64,000 bases of DNA from Achromobacter insolitus (GTDB lineage: Bacteria > Pseudomonadota > Gammaproteobacteria > Burkholderiales > Burkholderiaceae_B). A model generated the notes under the pieces. It did no database searches and was not told the origin of the DNA. It was given only the letters and a program-made list of their open reading frames with translations. Positions 8,187 to 16,701 of this stretch are shown here, piece after piece. The stretch spans positions 1 through 64,000 of the forward strand of contig NZ_NJIF01000003.1 in NCBI RefSeq assembly GCF_002209555.1, written 5' to 3'. Position 1 is the first letter of the stretch, and the number at the start of each line of letters is the position of its first letter. Both the position numbers and the translations under genes were made by a program.

Positions 8187-9392
8187 TTATGCGTGAACCT
8201 GCTCGCAGCTGGCTTCGTCGCCGCACGTGGAAAGGCCGTGCACGGCGTCGTTGGGCGCCTCGCCCGCGACAACGCAATTTCGCCCCTTGCGCTTGGCAAG
8301 ATAGAGCAAGTCGTCCGCTCGTTTCAACGCATCGGACAATGGTTCTCCCGCATGTATCACGATCACGCCCATGCTGGCCGTGAAGCGGGAACTGGAAGCG
8401 TGCGGAGCCCATCGTTGCGCCACGAAATTCGCGCGAATCTCCTCGGCGACCGCTGCCGCGCGTTCGAGGTCCGTTTCGGGTAGCAGCAACAGAAACTCTT
8501 CCCCGCCCAGCCGAGCAGCAAAGGTCTGGGTGTCTGTGTTTGGCCGGAGCAACCCGCTGAATCGAGCCAGAACCATGTCGCCGAACGGGTGGCCGAAGGT
8601 ATCGTTGATGCGTTTGAAGTTGTCGATATCGGCCATGATCAACGCGGTCGGCGTTGCCGTATTCGCAAGGAGCGGCCTCGAAACGGAGGTGAAAAGGCTC
8701 TCGAGGCCCTGCCGGTTGAGCAAGCCCGTCAAGGCGTCGGTTTGGGCCTGGTTACGGTACTTCTCTATGGCGTCATAGCTCGTCGCGATGAACACCGCGA
8801 AGGTCAGGGCAATGCTGCCCAGCAGTCCGGTGTATTGGATCAGCGTTCCCCAGACGGAAGATCTCCATTCACCCAAGGCCAGAGGTGCCGGGGCGGCAAT
8901 GTACAGGACGCACTGACCCGTGAGCACCAGCGCGATGAAGAGAAACGCGGCGATGAGCACTCTGTCCGACGTGGTTGCGACATGCCTGGCAAAGGAGATC
9001 GTGGCCCGCCAGAGCACGAGTGCACAAAAGGCCTGGACGAAGAACGTCTCCAGTTTTGCGCTGGCAAACAGGACGACGGAGACAATTACCATTGCCGTCG
9101 ATGCCAAGAGCACCGCGACGTCAATGTAGGAAGAAGTCTGCTTGTGGCGACGACCGAGGAGGGCGCGACAGGCCAAAATGACGCCGCCCAGAATAAAAGC
9201 ATCCTCGATGACTTGCTTGTAAGGGGAAAGCCCGCTGGCCTGGACCAGCATGATGGCGTAGCCAATACCCAAGCTGCCAAGGGCGCAGCCCCACCGCACC
9301 GTATTGAATCCAACAACGCGTGCTGCGCAGAGTCCGAGGGCGCACAGCAGGATCGCCGCGGGCACAGACCATTCAAGCAGGGTTGCAGGCAT
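8187..9392 (-). CDS. Membrane-bound GGDEF diguanylate cyclase
   Basis: Makes cyclic di-GMP from two GTP. The protein is 401 residues when started at ATG 9392; the 54 codons upstream read as Arg/Pro-rich non-coding sequence. Residues 1-220 carry six or seven hydrophobic helices forming a membrane sensor without a recognised named domain. The GGDEF domain follows, with DALTGLLNR at its start, MADIDNFKRINDTFGHPFGD, and the active-site loop GGEEF at 296-300. No RxxD inhibitory site is seen five residues before GGEEF, so feedback inhibition by c-di-GMP is unlikely. It stands alone, upstream in the opposite direction of nothing obvious. An HD-GYP protein is encoded much further on at 57 kb. Confidence 0.9.
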   Translation of the reverse strand: MPATLLEWSVPAAILLCALGLCAARVVGFNTVRWGCALGSLGIGYAIMLVQASGLSPYKQVIEDAFILGGVILACRALLGRRHKQTSSYIDVAVLLASTAMVIVSVVLFASAKLETFFVQAFCALVLWRATISFARHVATTSDRVLIAAFLFIALVLTGQCVLYIAAPAPLALGEWRSSVWGTLIQYTGLLGSIALTFAVFIATSYDAIEKYRNQAQTDALTGLLNRQGLESLFTSVSRPLLANTATPTALIMADIDNFKRINDTFGHPFGDMVLARFSGLLRPNTDTQTFAARLGGEEFLLLLPETDLERAAAVAEEIRANFVAQRWAPHASSSRFTASMGVIVIHAGEPLSDALKRADDLLYLAKRKGRNCVVAGEAPNDAVHGLSTCGDEASCEQVHA

Positions 9393-9661
9393 AGAGGGGC
9401 AAAAGCAAGGAACGGATTCGGGCGGCGCGGGCTGTCTGGCAATCAGAGGGCTGTGCCGCCGGGTGCCGTCCGGCCCGGAGCCTGGCTTCGGTCTAAGCGA
9501 CACAGTATGTATGGGAAAGATTACAGTGTGTCGTAATGTATCGCCAGAGCTCAATCGTCAAGGATTGTCAGGCGATGCCGAGCGCGCCAATTGCTCGTCT
9601 GTTGCCTGCCGATTTGCGCAAATGCGCGGCGCATGGCGGCCATAACGAATCCTGGGGAGCG

Positions 9662-10078
9662 CTACGTTGCCCGAATGTGCGCAGCAAAATCGGAAAGCAG
9701 GCGGGTGCCAAGATATTGCAGCAGGGCCTTTTCGCCGACTCGCATGGCGTCGACTACCAATTGATTGGCGGCGCGTTCGACAGGGCAAGCGGGGTTGTCC
9801 TTGGCAGGCCCGATGGCGAATACAGCGCCGTGGGAAATCGCTTCGTAGACATCTTGCGCGGTAATCGTGTCCAGCGATTTGGCGAGTGTCCACCCGCCGT
9901 TGCGACCCCCCGTGGAGCTGACCATGCCGGCTGTGCGCAGTGCCGCCATGGTCCGCCGCACCACGACCTCATTGGTGTGCAGCATCTTGGCGAGCGTCCC
10001 CGAGGTGGTCGTGCCGCCGCGCAAATCCATGTGAACCAGGACATGCAACAAGCGAGCAAAGCGAGTGTCGCAGCTCAT
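9662..10078 (-). CDS. Rrf2-family transcriptional regulator
   Basis: DNA-binding protein of 138 residues. The winged helix-turn-helix occupies residues 1-80, with the typical wing GGRNGGWTLAK and the following DVYEAI helix. Rrf2 proteins such as IscR and NsrR bind an Fe-S cluster with three cysteines; here only C3 and one cysteine in NPACPVERA are present, so a cluster is unlikely and this belongs to the cysteine-poor YwnA-like branch. It is divergent from the epoxide hydrolase gene at 10152 and shares a 73-bp intergenic region with it, suggesting control of that gene and itself. Inducer unknown. Confidence 0.88.
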   Translation of the reverse strand: MSCDTRFARLLHVLVHMDLRGGTTTSGTLAKMLHTNEVVVRRTMAALRTAGMVSSTGGRNGGWTLAKSLDTITAQDVYEAISHGAVFAIGPAKDNPACPVERAANQLVVDAMRVGEKALLQYLGTRLLSDFAAHIRAT

Positions 10079-10106
10079 GAAATCCAGATTCCATAACAGT
10101 GTGAGT

Positions 10107-10131
10107 TACGATATTATAGACGTTCCGTAAG
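10107..10131. promoter_or_regulatory. Possible Rrf2 operator between rrf2 gene and hydrolase
   Basis: Short inverted repeat TTACG-N15-CGTAA in an AT-rich stretch between the two divergent genes. The arms are only five bases, so this is a weak prediction based mainly on position. Confidence 0.3.
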
Positions 10132-10151
10132 CTTTCCTATCGAATGGCACC

Positions 10152-11147
10152 ATGACTGAGCTTGAAACGCGGCACGTAAACGTCAATGGCGTCCGGATCC
10201 ACGTAACTGCCGTTGGCAAGGGTCCACTGGTTCTGCTGTGCCACGGCTTTCCGGAAACATCTCATGTATGGCGTCATCAGCTACCGGCCCTGGCACAGGC
10301 GGGCTTTCGAGCGGTAGCGCCCGACCTGCGGGGTTATGGCCTAAGCGAAAGCCCGTCGGACGTGGCGGCTTACACGACGATGGATGTGATCGGCGATCTG
10401 GTCGCATTGGTCGAGAGCGAGCAAGCAGAAGAGGCGGTGATCGTAGGCGGGGACTGGGGCGCCAGCATCGCGTGGCAGGCCGCGCAACTGCGACCCGATG
10501 TTTTTCGCGCGGTGGTCGCCCTGGGCGTTCCCATGATGCGCAGGGCGCCGATCATGCCGAGCAGGCTGTTTCCAAAGACGGACTCCGCAGTGTTTTACAC
10601 GCACTATTTTTGCGAGCCCGGCGTTGCCGAAAAAGAATTTGAACAGGACATCAGCGCAACGCTGCGCGCGATTTATTGGGCGGCGTCAGGTCAGGCTGGA
10701 CCGCGCGACGAGCCGAGTACGCCAAATCCCTTTGGCATGGTAGCCAAAGGGGCAGGGCTGCTTGCCCCGCTTCCAGTTCCCGAGGAGTTGCCGCCATGGC
10801 TTACCCAGGGCGATCTGGATGCCTTTGTCCTGGGTTTCAAAACCAGCGGCTTTCGTGGCGGGCTGAACTACTACAGGAACCTGGACCGGAATTGGGCTTT
10901 GCAGGCGGCCCTGGAGGGCAAAAAGGTGGAAGTCCCCGCCTTGTATCTGGTGGGAGAACGGGACACCGGGCTGGCGATTCCCGGGATGGATCGCATCATT
11001 GAAGCCATGCCAGAAATTGTGCCGCAACTGCGTGCCAGCAAAGTTATCCCCGGGGCAGGGCATTGGCTGCAGCAGGAGGCTCCAGAAGAGGTCAATCAAG
11101 CGCTGCTTGAATTTCTCAAGGGCGGCGCGAGCGGTCAGCTTAGGTAA
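10152..11147 (+). CDS. Alpha/beta-fold epoxide hydrolase
   Basis: Soluble enzyme of 331 residues that opens epoxides to vicinal diols, or a close relative. Visible parts of the alpha/beta-hydrolase core: oxyanion HGFPE at 31-35, nucleophile elbow GGDWGAS with Asp101 (an Asp nucleophile distinguishes epoxide hydrolases and dehalogenases from esterases), and His304 in GAGHWLQQEAPE. The cap contains FYTHYF and GLNYYRN, which place tyrosines where epoxide hydrolases use two to activate the ring oxygen. Divergent from the Rrf2 regulator, so probably induced by a xenobiotic or lipid epoxide. Haloalkane dehalogenase is less likely, because the Trp usual after the nucleophile is present but the paired tyrosines favour an epoxide. 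Confidence 0.88.
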   Translation: MTELETRHVNVNGVRIHVTAVGKGPLVLLCHGFPETSHVWRHQLPALAQAGFRAVAPDLRGYGLSESPSDVAAYTTMDVIGDLVALVESEQAEEAVIVGGDWGASIAWQAAQLRPDVFRAVVALGVPMMRRAPIMPSRLFPKTDSAVFYTHYFCEPGVAEKEFEQDISATLRAIYWAASGQAGPRDEPSTPNPFGMVAKGAGLLAPLPVPEELPPWLTQGDLDAFVLGFKTSGFRGGLNYYRNLDRNWALQAALEGKKVEVPALYLVGERDTGLAIPGMDRIIEAMPEIVPQLRASKVIPGAGHWLQQEAPEEVNQALLEFLKGGASGQLR

Positions 11148-11217
11148 TTGCATGGACGCCCTTAGCGGTGGCCGTCCGCTCCCGGCGGCCGGGCGACAAT
11201 GTCGTTCTCGCTGAGTA

Positions 11218-11676
11218 ATGCGCTTCACTTCCCGCCGTCTCCGTATGTACAAACTCCTCTTGCGCGTCCTGGACCTGCTGATCCTGTCCTCGGCCGCCGC
11301 CCTGTTCGGCGCGACCCTGACTTCTGTGCTGTCGACCGGCGCCGTCGGCTGGCTGATCCCTGATGCGCCTTACCTGTACGGCTCGCGCGATTTCTATGTC
11401 GAGGCCATCCTGGCCGGTCTGGCAGGCGCGGTCGCGCTGGCGCTGGCCGAGCGTTCGGTCAGGCTGCGTCAATCGTTACCTTGGCGGACCCTGGCGACCT
11501 TTGCGGCCGCGCTCATCACCCTGTACCTGGCGCCGCCTTCGCCGCAGGTGTTCGGCAACACCTGGGCGCCGGGCGAAGCGACCCGAGAGCTGTTCCTGGG
11601 GCAATGGCGCCTCGTGCTGCCCATCGCGCTGGCGGTCACCGCGTTGCGGTGGGGCGTAAATCGACTTATGCGCTAG
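11218..11676 (+). CDS. Hypothetical inner-membrane protein
   Basis: Unrecognised protein of up to 152 residues. Four hydrophobic stretches are visible, roughly residues 15-45, 62-80, 88-105 and 130-145, separated by short basic loops, so a small inner-membrane protein is likely. Two starts are possible, ATG 11218 and ATG 11245 (MYKLLLRVLD); neither has a strong ribosome site. Codon third positions are strongly GC-rich as in its neighbours, which supports it as a real gene. No operon partner is evident. Confidence 0.65.
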   Translation: MRFTSRRLRMYKLLLRVLDLLILSSAAALFGATLTSVLSTGAVGWLIPDAPYLYGSRDFYVEAILAGLAGAVALALAERSVRLRQSLPWRTLATFAAALITLYLAPPSPQVFGNTWAPGEATRELFLGQWRLVLPIALAVTALRWGVNRLMR

Positions 11677-11751
11677 GCTGAGCAGCAACTGCAATTCGGG
11701 CTGTCGTTAGCGGCTCGAGCCTCTAATACTACGCGGTGCACGCGCCTGGGG

Positions 11752-12135
11752 TCAGCCGCAGCGGATTGCGGTCATGACGTCCTTGTCGTCAACGATCAGG
11801 TTCAGGCGGGTGGCGTTGTATTCCATCGTGACCAATTGCCCGGGCCGCAGCATGCGGGCGGTGGCGCTGCCGCTGCGGGTGCGCAGGTCTTCCATGACGG
11901 ACGGGGTGGCTTTCTGGCCGATCTGGGATTGCAGGGCCGCAGCGTCGCAGGTTTTGCCGCCGCCCATGGACGACGAGCCGTAAGAGGACCCGCCATAGCT
12001 GGTTCCGGCGTCAGCGGAAGAGGAGGAGCTGGATGAGCTGGAGGCCGCTGGCGTGCTGGACGAGCGCGGGGCGCCGGTGTTGGCGCACGCGGTCAGGCTG
12101 GCGACCAGCAAAAAGGGGATCAGCTTTCGGATCAT
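11752..12135 (-). CDS. Lipoprotein with I78-family peptidase inhibitor domain
   Basis: Exported lipoprotein of 127 residues. The start at 12135 is fixed by a GGAGC ribosome site and by a lipoprotein signal ending LTAC (Cys17). A flexible tract with nine consecutive serines and a Gly/Ser/Tyr stretch spans about 25-60. The last 65 residues match the I78 inhibitor family: CDAAALQSQIGQKA, then RPGQLVTMEYNATRLNLIVD and a terminal RCG; the two cysteines flank the domain and may pair. Family members inhibit secreted serine proteases such as elastase, so an envelope-protection role is inferred. Monocistronic and divergent from the RpiR gene. Confidence 0.82.
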   Translation of the reverse strand: MIRKLIPFLLVASLTACANTGAPRSSSTPAASSSSSSSSSADAGTSYGGSSYGSSSMGGGKTCDAAALQSQIGQKATPSVMEDLRTRSGSATARMLRPGQLVTMEYNATRLNLIVDDKDVMTAIRCG

Positions 12136-12261
12136 GTAACGCTCCTTACAACAACACGTCTGAAAAAAGCCATGATAGACCAGCGCGGGCGCGCTGTGAC
12201 TGCGCCGGCATGGCGGCAAGCGTCGTTCCCGACACCGGGCGCGATGATCCAAAATTTTGCG

Positions 12262-12290
12262 TTGACACTAAAGTTTCATGAGAATATATT
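12262..12290 (+). promoter_or_regulatory. Sigma-70 promoter for rpiR-dpaL operon
   Basis: TTGACA at 12262-12267 and TATATT at 12285-12290 with a 17-base spacer, a near-consensus promoter pointing into the RpiR gene 33 bases downstream. Near-consensus boxes are unusual in this GC-rich sequence, suggesting a strong promoter held down by a repressor. Confidence 0.75.
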
Positions 12291-12308
12291 TCTGAAACCA
12301 TAGTTTCA
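12273..12308. promoter_or_regulatory. Probable RpiR operator, three half-sites
   Basis: Perfect palindrome TGAAAC-CATA-GTTTCA at 12293-12308, directly behind the -10 box, with a further GTTTCA half-site at 12273-12278 inside the promoter spacer. The half-sites begin 20 and 10 bases apart, that is, on one face of the helix. Binding would block polymerase, consistent with autorepression by the RpiR-type protein encoded just downstream. Confidence 0.6.
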
Positions 12309-12322
12309 AAGGCAGGATCATC

Positions 12323-13171
12323 ATGACTTCGGTGTTGCAGGAGCGCATCCTCGCGCTGCAGGACAGTTTCACGGACAGCGAACAGCGGCTTGCCAGCGTG
12401 ACCCTGGAGTGCCTGGGCAATATCGCGGCCTACTCGGGGGCCGAGCTGGCTCAGAAAGCGGGCGTGTCCAAGGCGACGGCGGGGCGGTTTTTCCGGCGTC
12501 TGGGCTACGAGAATTTCAACGAAGTCCGGGCCCAGGCGCGCGACGAGGCTGATCGCGGCTCTCCGCTATACGAAATGGCTGGCGTGCGCCCGCCGGACGC
12601 CACGGGGGACGCGCTGGCCGAGCACCTGGCCACCGACCTGCAGAACCTGGCGCAGACCTTCGAGCGCCTGGACAGCCGCGACGTGGAGCGCGCGGTGGAA
12701 CTGTTTGCCAGCGCTCGCCGCATCTGCATTGCGGGCTTTCGCAACGGCCGGGTCCTGGCGCAGTACGCCTGGGCCTTGCTGACGCAGCTGCGCGACGGCG
12801 TCGCGCTGGTGCCGGGGGCGGGGTTGAACCTGGCCGAGGATCTGGCCGACCTGGGGCCCGACGACGTGCTGCTGGTCATGGATTTCCGGCGCCGCGTGAC
12901 GTTGCTCAAGCCCATTGTCGAACATGCCAACCGGGTGGGCGCCAAGGTCGTGGTGCTGACCGATCCCACCGCCACCGAATTGCCCGCCCGCTCGGACCTG
13001 GTGCTGCGATGCGTGAACAGCGGCGCGGCCGTGTTCGATTCCTACGTCGCCGCCACCAGCGTCATCAATCACCTGTGCTCGGCCCTCGCCCGCAAACTCG
13101 GGGCCGCCGCGCGCGAACGCTTGCAGAACATCGAACGCCTGCACGAACACTACGGCGACTTGCATCGCTGA
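12323..13171 (+). CDS. RpiR/MurR-family transcriptional regulator
   Basis: Regulator of 282 residues. The N-terminal helix-turn-helix (about 1-77) includes AELAQKAGVSKATAGRFFRRLGY. The C-terminal SIS domain (about 110-240), which in relatives binds phosphosugars or other small ligands, contains ICIAGFRNGRVLAQY and VVVLTDP. First gene of a same-strand set running to 19342 and preceded by its own promoter and palindromes, so it most likely senses the substrate of the diaminopropionate/carbamoylase pathway. Ligand not deducible. Confidence 0.9.
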   Translation: MTSVLQERILALQDSFTDSEQRLASVTLECLGNIAAYSGAELAQKAGVSKATAGRFFRRLGYENFNEVRAQARDEADRGSPLYEMAGVRPPDATGDALAEHLATDLQNLAQTFERLDSRDVERAVELFASARRICIAGFRNGRVLAQYAWALLTQLRDGVALVPGAGLNLAEDLADLGPDDVLLVMDFRRRVTLLKPIVEHANRVGAKVVVLTDPTATELPARSDLVLRCVNSGAAVFDSYVAATSVINHLCSALARKLGAAARERLQNIERLHEHYGDLHR

Positions 13172-13189
13172 TTTCAAGAGGAGACTGAC

Positions 13190-14437
13190 TTGAACCATCC
13201 CATTCCGAACGTCCGGCTGCAGTACGCGCCCAATCCGGCATTTGAGCCCGCCGCGCCCTACGGCAAGAGGCAGCTTGACGTGCTGGGGGGCCAGGCCTAT
13301 GCGCTGGCCGAGGCTCAGATCCGCCGCTGGCCCGGTTATCAGCCGACGCCGCTGCGCGATCTGTCGGGGCTGGCGCGCGCGGTGGGCGTGGCAGGCATCC
13401 GCTACAAGGATGAAGGCGGCCGTTTCGGGCTGGGCAGCTTCAAGGCCCTGGGCGGAGCGTACGCGGTCAGCCGCCAGCTGCTGCGGGAGTTGGCGGCCCG
13501 GCTGGGGCGCGACGATCTGTCGGTGGACGATTTGCTGTCCGGCCGCTACCGGGAGCTGACGCAGGCGATGACGGTGACCTGCGCGACCGACGGCAACCAC
13601 GGCCGTTCGGTCGCCTGGGGCGCGCAACGTTTCGGTTGCCAATGCGTGATCTACATCCACGCGACCGTCAGCGAAGGCCGCAAGCGGGCGATCGAGCAGT
13701 ACGGCGCGCAAGTAGTGCGCACCGCCGGAAACTACGACGATTCGGTGCGGCAGGCAGCGCAAGACGCGGCCCGTCTCGGACGCTATGTGGTCTCGGACAC
13801 TTCGTATCCCGGCTATATGGAAGTGCCCAAGGACGTCATGCAGGGATACGCCGTGATGGCCGACGAGGCCTTGCGCCAGTTGCGCGAGGCGGGCGATGGA
13901 GAACTGCCGACGCACGTGTTCCTGCAGGGCGGAGTGGGGGGCTTGGCTGCGGCCGTCTGCGCCCATTTCTGGGAGCAATTGGGCGAGCGCCGTCCGCGTT
14001 TCATCGTGGTGGAGCCGGACAAGGCCGCCTGCCTTTATGAGAGCGCCCGCGCCGGCAAGCCGGTGGCGGTGCACGGAGACCTGGATACGGTGATGGCGGG
14101 TCTTGCCTGCGGAGAGGTGTCGTTGCTGGCATGGGAGGTGCTGCATCCCGGCGCGCAGGCTTTCCTGACGGTAGACGACGAGGCCGCGCTTGAGACGGTG
14201 CGCCTGTTGGCTGATGGCAAGTATGGCGATGCGCCCATCGTCGCCGGCGAATCGGCCGTTGCGGGGCTGACCGGCTGCCTGGCGGCGCTGGCCGATCCGG
14301 CGCTGCGCGATGCCTTGGGCCTGGACGCAGGCAGCCGTGTGCTGGTGTTCGGCAGCGAAGGGGCGACCGACCCGGAACTCTATCAACGCATCGTTGGCAG
14401 GAGCGCCGCCGAAGTCCAAGCCGAGGCCGTGGCATGA
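13190..14437 (+). CDS. dpaL: 2,3-diaminopropionate ammonia-lyase
   Basis: PLP-dependent fold-type II enzyme of 415 residues that splits 2,3-diaminopropionate (in E. coli YgeX both D and L forms) to pyruvate and ammonia. The start is TTG 13190 behind AAGAGGAG. Visible signatures are KDEGGRFGLGSFKALGG with the PLP lysine at 85, CATDGNHGRSVAWGA for phosphate and substrate contacts, and QGGVGGLAAAV. Length fits the family (about 400). It lies 18 bases after the regulator and overlaps the next gene by ATGA, so all are co-transcribed. The closest alternatives, threonine deaminase or serine dehydratase, lack this GRFGLGSFK context. Confidence 0.93.
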   Translation: MNHPIPNVRLQYAPNPAFEPAAPYGKRQLDVLGGQAYALAEAQIRRWPGYQPTPLRDLSGLARAVGVAGIRYKDEGGRFGLGSFKALGGAYAVSRQLLRELAARLGRDDLSVDDLLSGRYRELTQAMTVTCATDGNHGRSVAWGAQRFGCQCVIYIHATVSEGRKRAIEQYGAQVVRTAGNYDDSVRQAAQDAARLGRYVVSDTSYPGYMEVPKDVMQGYAVMADEALRQLREAGDGELPTHVFLQGGVGGLAAAVCAHFWEQLGERRPRFIVVEPDKAACLYESARAGKPVAVHGDLDTVMAGLACGEVSLLAWEVLHPGAQAFLTVDDEAALETVRLLADGKYGDAPIVAGESAVAGLTGCLAALADPALRDALGLDAGSRVLVFGSEGATDPELYQRIVGRSAAEVQAEAVA

Positions 14438-15690
14438 CTGGCGCAGCGCTGCAGTCCGGGCGGAACGCCGTGCGGATGGATGGCGCCCGCCTGTTGCGCC
14501 GCATCGCCGACCTGGCGCAGGTAGGCGCCATCGAGGGCGGCGGCGTTTGCCGCCTGGCGCTGACCGACGCCGACCGGCAGGGCCGCGATCTGGTCGTGCA
14601 ATGGATGCGTGACCTCGGCCTGGCCGTGACGGTGGATGGCATCGGCAATGTGGTGGGGTTGCGGGCCGGACGCAAGAACGGTCCGCCCGTCATGACAGGT
14701 TCGCACATCGACACGGTGCGCACCGGCGGGCGTTACGACGGCAATCTGGGGGTGTTGGCGGGCCTGGAAGTGATCGCGGCGTTGAACGATGCCGGCGTGG
14801 TCACCGACAGGCCGATAGCGGTGGCCTTCTTCACCAACGAGGAAGGCGCGCGCTTTGCCCCCGACATGATGGGCAGCCTGGTGTTTCAAGGCGACCTGCC
14901 GTTGGCGGATGCGCTGGCCACGGTCGGCATAGACGGCACGTCGGTGGGCGAGAACCTGGCCCGTATCGGCTATGCCGGTACGGCTCCGACTGGCAACAAC
15001 CAGGTGCATGCTTTTGTTGAATTGCACGTGGAGCAAGGGCCGGTGCTGGAGCACGAGGGCTACACCATCGGCGCGGTGACGGGCGTGCAAGGTATCCATT
15101 GGATCGAATTCACGGTGCAGGGCGTGTCCAACCATGCCGGCACCACGCCGATGGCGCTGCGCCATGACGCCGGCATCGTGGCCGCCCGCATTGCGTGCTT
15201 CGCCAGGGATCTGACGGTGGAGTTGGGAGGTGGCCAACTGGCGACGGTGGGGCAGGTCAATCTTTTTCCCAACCTGATCAACGTCATTCCGAACCGCGCG
15301 ACCTTCACACTGGACCTGCGCAACACCGACGGCGCGGCCTTGCAGGAGGCGATCGCGCGCTGCATGGAGTATGCGGCGCGGGTGGCGGCGGATGAAGGGG
15401 TGGCGCTGAGCCATCGGGTGCTGGCCGATTTTGCACCCGTGGCGTTTGACGAGGCCATTGTCGGCCGGGTCGAACAGATCGCGCGCACCCGGGGACACCG
15501 CGTGCGGCGGCTGCCCAGCGGCGCCGGGCACGATGCCCAGATGCTGGCGCGCATGTGCCCGACCGGCATGGTGTTTGTTCCCAGCGTGGGCGGGCTGTCG
15601 CACAACGTCGCCGAATTCACGCATGACAAAGATATCGAGGCGGGCGCCAGCGTGTTGCTGGAATTGATGCTCGAACTCGCAGAACAATGA
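14434..15690 (+). CDS. M20-type amidase (N-carbamoyl-L-amino acid hydrolase/allantoate amidohydrolase family)
   Basis: Metal-dependent hydrolase of 418 residues that removes a carbamoyl or ureido group. Metal ligands typical of the family are visible: H91 and D93 in GSHIDT, D102 in YDGNLG, and the E136-E137 pair in FTNEEGARF. LHVEQGPVLE and the dimerisation motif NHAGTTPM follow. The family includes L-carbamoylase, beta-ureidopropionase and allantoate amidohydrolase, and sequence alone does not separate them. The ATGA overlap with dpaL and the neighbouring D-carbamoylase favour a carbamoylated amino acid. Soluble, no signal peptide. Confidence 0.88.
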   Translation: MTGAALQSGRNAVRMDGARLLRRIADLAQVGAIEGGGVCRLALTDADRQGRDLVVQWMRDLGLAVTVDGIGNVVGLRAGRKNGPPVMTGSHIDTVRTGGRYDGNLGVLAGLEVIAALNDAGVVTDRPIAVAFFTNEEGARFAPDMMGSLVFQGDLPLADALATVGIDGTSVGENLARIGYAGTAPTGNNQVHAFVELHVEQGPVLEHEGYTIGAVTGVQGIHWIEFTVQGVSNHAGTTPMALRHDAGIVAARIACFARDLTVELGGGQLATVGQVNLFPNLINVIPNRATFTLDLRNTDGAALQEAIARCMEYAARVAADEGVALSHRVLADFAPVAFDEAIVGRVEQIARTRGHRVRRLPSGAGHDAQMLARMCPTGMVFVPSVGGLSHNVAEFTHDKDIEAGASVLLELMLELAEQ

Positions 15691-15708
15691 ACCCGTAGGA
15701 GACTGAAT

Positions 15709-16662
15709 ATGTCACGCATCATCAATGTCGCGGCCGCGCAGCTTGGGCCGATCCAGCGCAGCGACACGCGCCGCGACGTCGTGGAGCGCTTGCTCGCGCA
15801 TCTGCGCCAGGCCCATGCCATGGGCTGCCAGCTGGTGGTGTTTCCGGAGCTGGCGCTGACGACGTTTTTTCCGCGCTGGTACATGGAAGATCCCGCCGAA
15901 ATCGACGCCTTCTACGAAAGCGAGATGCCCGGTCCGCAGACCCGGGTGCTGTTCGAGACCGCGCGCAAGCTGGGCATAGGCTTTTACCTGGGCTATGCGG
16001 AGCTGGCGATCGAGCATGGCGTCAAGCGCCGCTTCAATACATCCATCCTGGTGGGCCAGAACGGGGAGATCATCGGCAAGTACCGCAAAGTGCATTTGCC
16101 TGGGCATGCCGAGCACGAACCATGGCGCGCATTCCAGCATCTGGAGAAGCACTACTTCGAGCCGGGAGAATCGTTCGATGTCTGGCGCGGCTTTGGCGGG
16201 GTGATGGGCATGGCCCTGTGCAACGACCGCCGCTGGTCCGAGACCTATCGCGTCATGGGCCTGCAAGGCGCGGAGATGATCCTGTTGGGCTACAACACCC
16301 CCGTGCACAATCCGCCGGCGCCCGAGCATGACGACTTGTCCATGTTCCACAACCATCTGGTGATGCAGGCCGGGGCCTATCAGAACGGCACCTGGGTGGT
16401 GGGGGTGGCCAAGGCCGGCAAGGAAGAGGGCTGCGAGATGATCGGCGGCAGTTGCATCATCGCGCCGTCGGGCGAGATCGTGGCCGCCTGCTCGACCAAG
16501 GGCGATGAGCTGGCGATCGCGCGCTGCGACCTGGACCTCTGCCTGTCGTACAAGAGCACTACTTTCAATTTCGAGCGGCACCGGCGTCCCGAAGCCTACG
16601 GCTTGATCACGGAACGCAGAGGTGCGGTGGAACCCGCGCCGGAGGTGGCGATAACCGCCTGA
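15709..16662 (+). CDS. N-carbamoyl-D-amino acid hydrolase (nitrilase family)
   Basis: Cytoplasmic nitrilase-fold enzyme of 317 residues that hydrolyses N-carbamoyl-D-amino acids to the D-amino acid, ammonia and carbon dioxide. The Glu-Lys-Cys triad is E47 (VVFPELAL), K127 (GKYRKVHLPG) and C171 in ALCNDRRWSETYRVMG, the last being the pattern of the Agrobacterium enzyme rather than of ordinary amidases; His129 is also present. The start has AGGAGA. It follows the M20 amidase by 18 bases. Having a nitrilase-type and an M20-type carbamoylase side by side suggests that both stereoisomers of one carbamoyl compound are used. Confidence 0.9.
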   Translation: MSRIINVAAAQLGPIQRSDTRRDVVERLLAHLRQAHAMGCQLVVFPELALTTFFPRWYMEDPAEIDAFYESEMPGPQTRVLFETARKLGIGFYLGYAELAIEHGVKRRFNTSILVGQNGEIIGKYRKVHLPGHAEHEPWRAFQHLEKHYFEPGESFDVWRGFGGVMGMALCNDRRWSETYRVMGLQGAEMILLGYNTPVHNPPAPEHDDLSMFHNHLVMQAGAYQNGTWVVGVAKAGKEEGCEMIGGSCIIAPSGEIVAACSTKGDELAIARCDLDLCLSYKSTTFNFERHRRPEAYGLITERRGAVEPAPEVAITA

Positions 16663-16681
16663 CCTGCGGCGCGACCAGCGC

Positions 16682-16701
16682 GGCTGGCCGGCAGGCCGGC
16701 C
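16682..16701. other. GC-rich hairpin in 145-bp intercistronic gap
   Basis: Stem GGCTGGCC/GGCCGGCC with a GGCA loop, between the D-carbamoylase and transporter genes. No T run follows, so it is not a standard terminator; it may stabilise or process the operon mRNA. The rest of the gap holds two A tracts and no gene. Confidence 0.4.
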
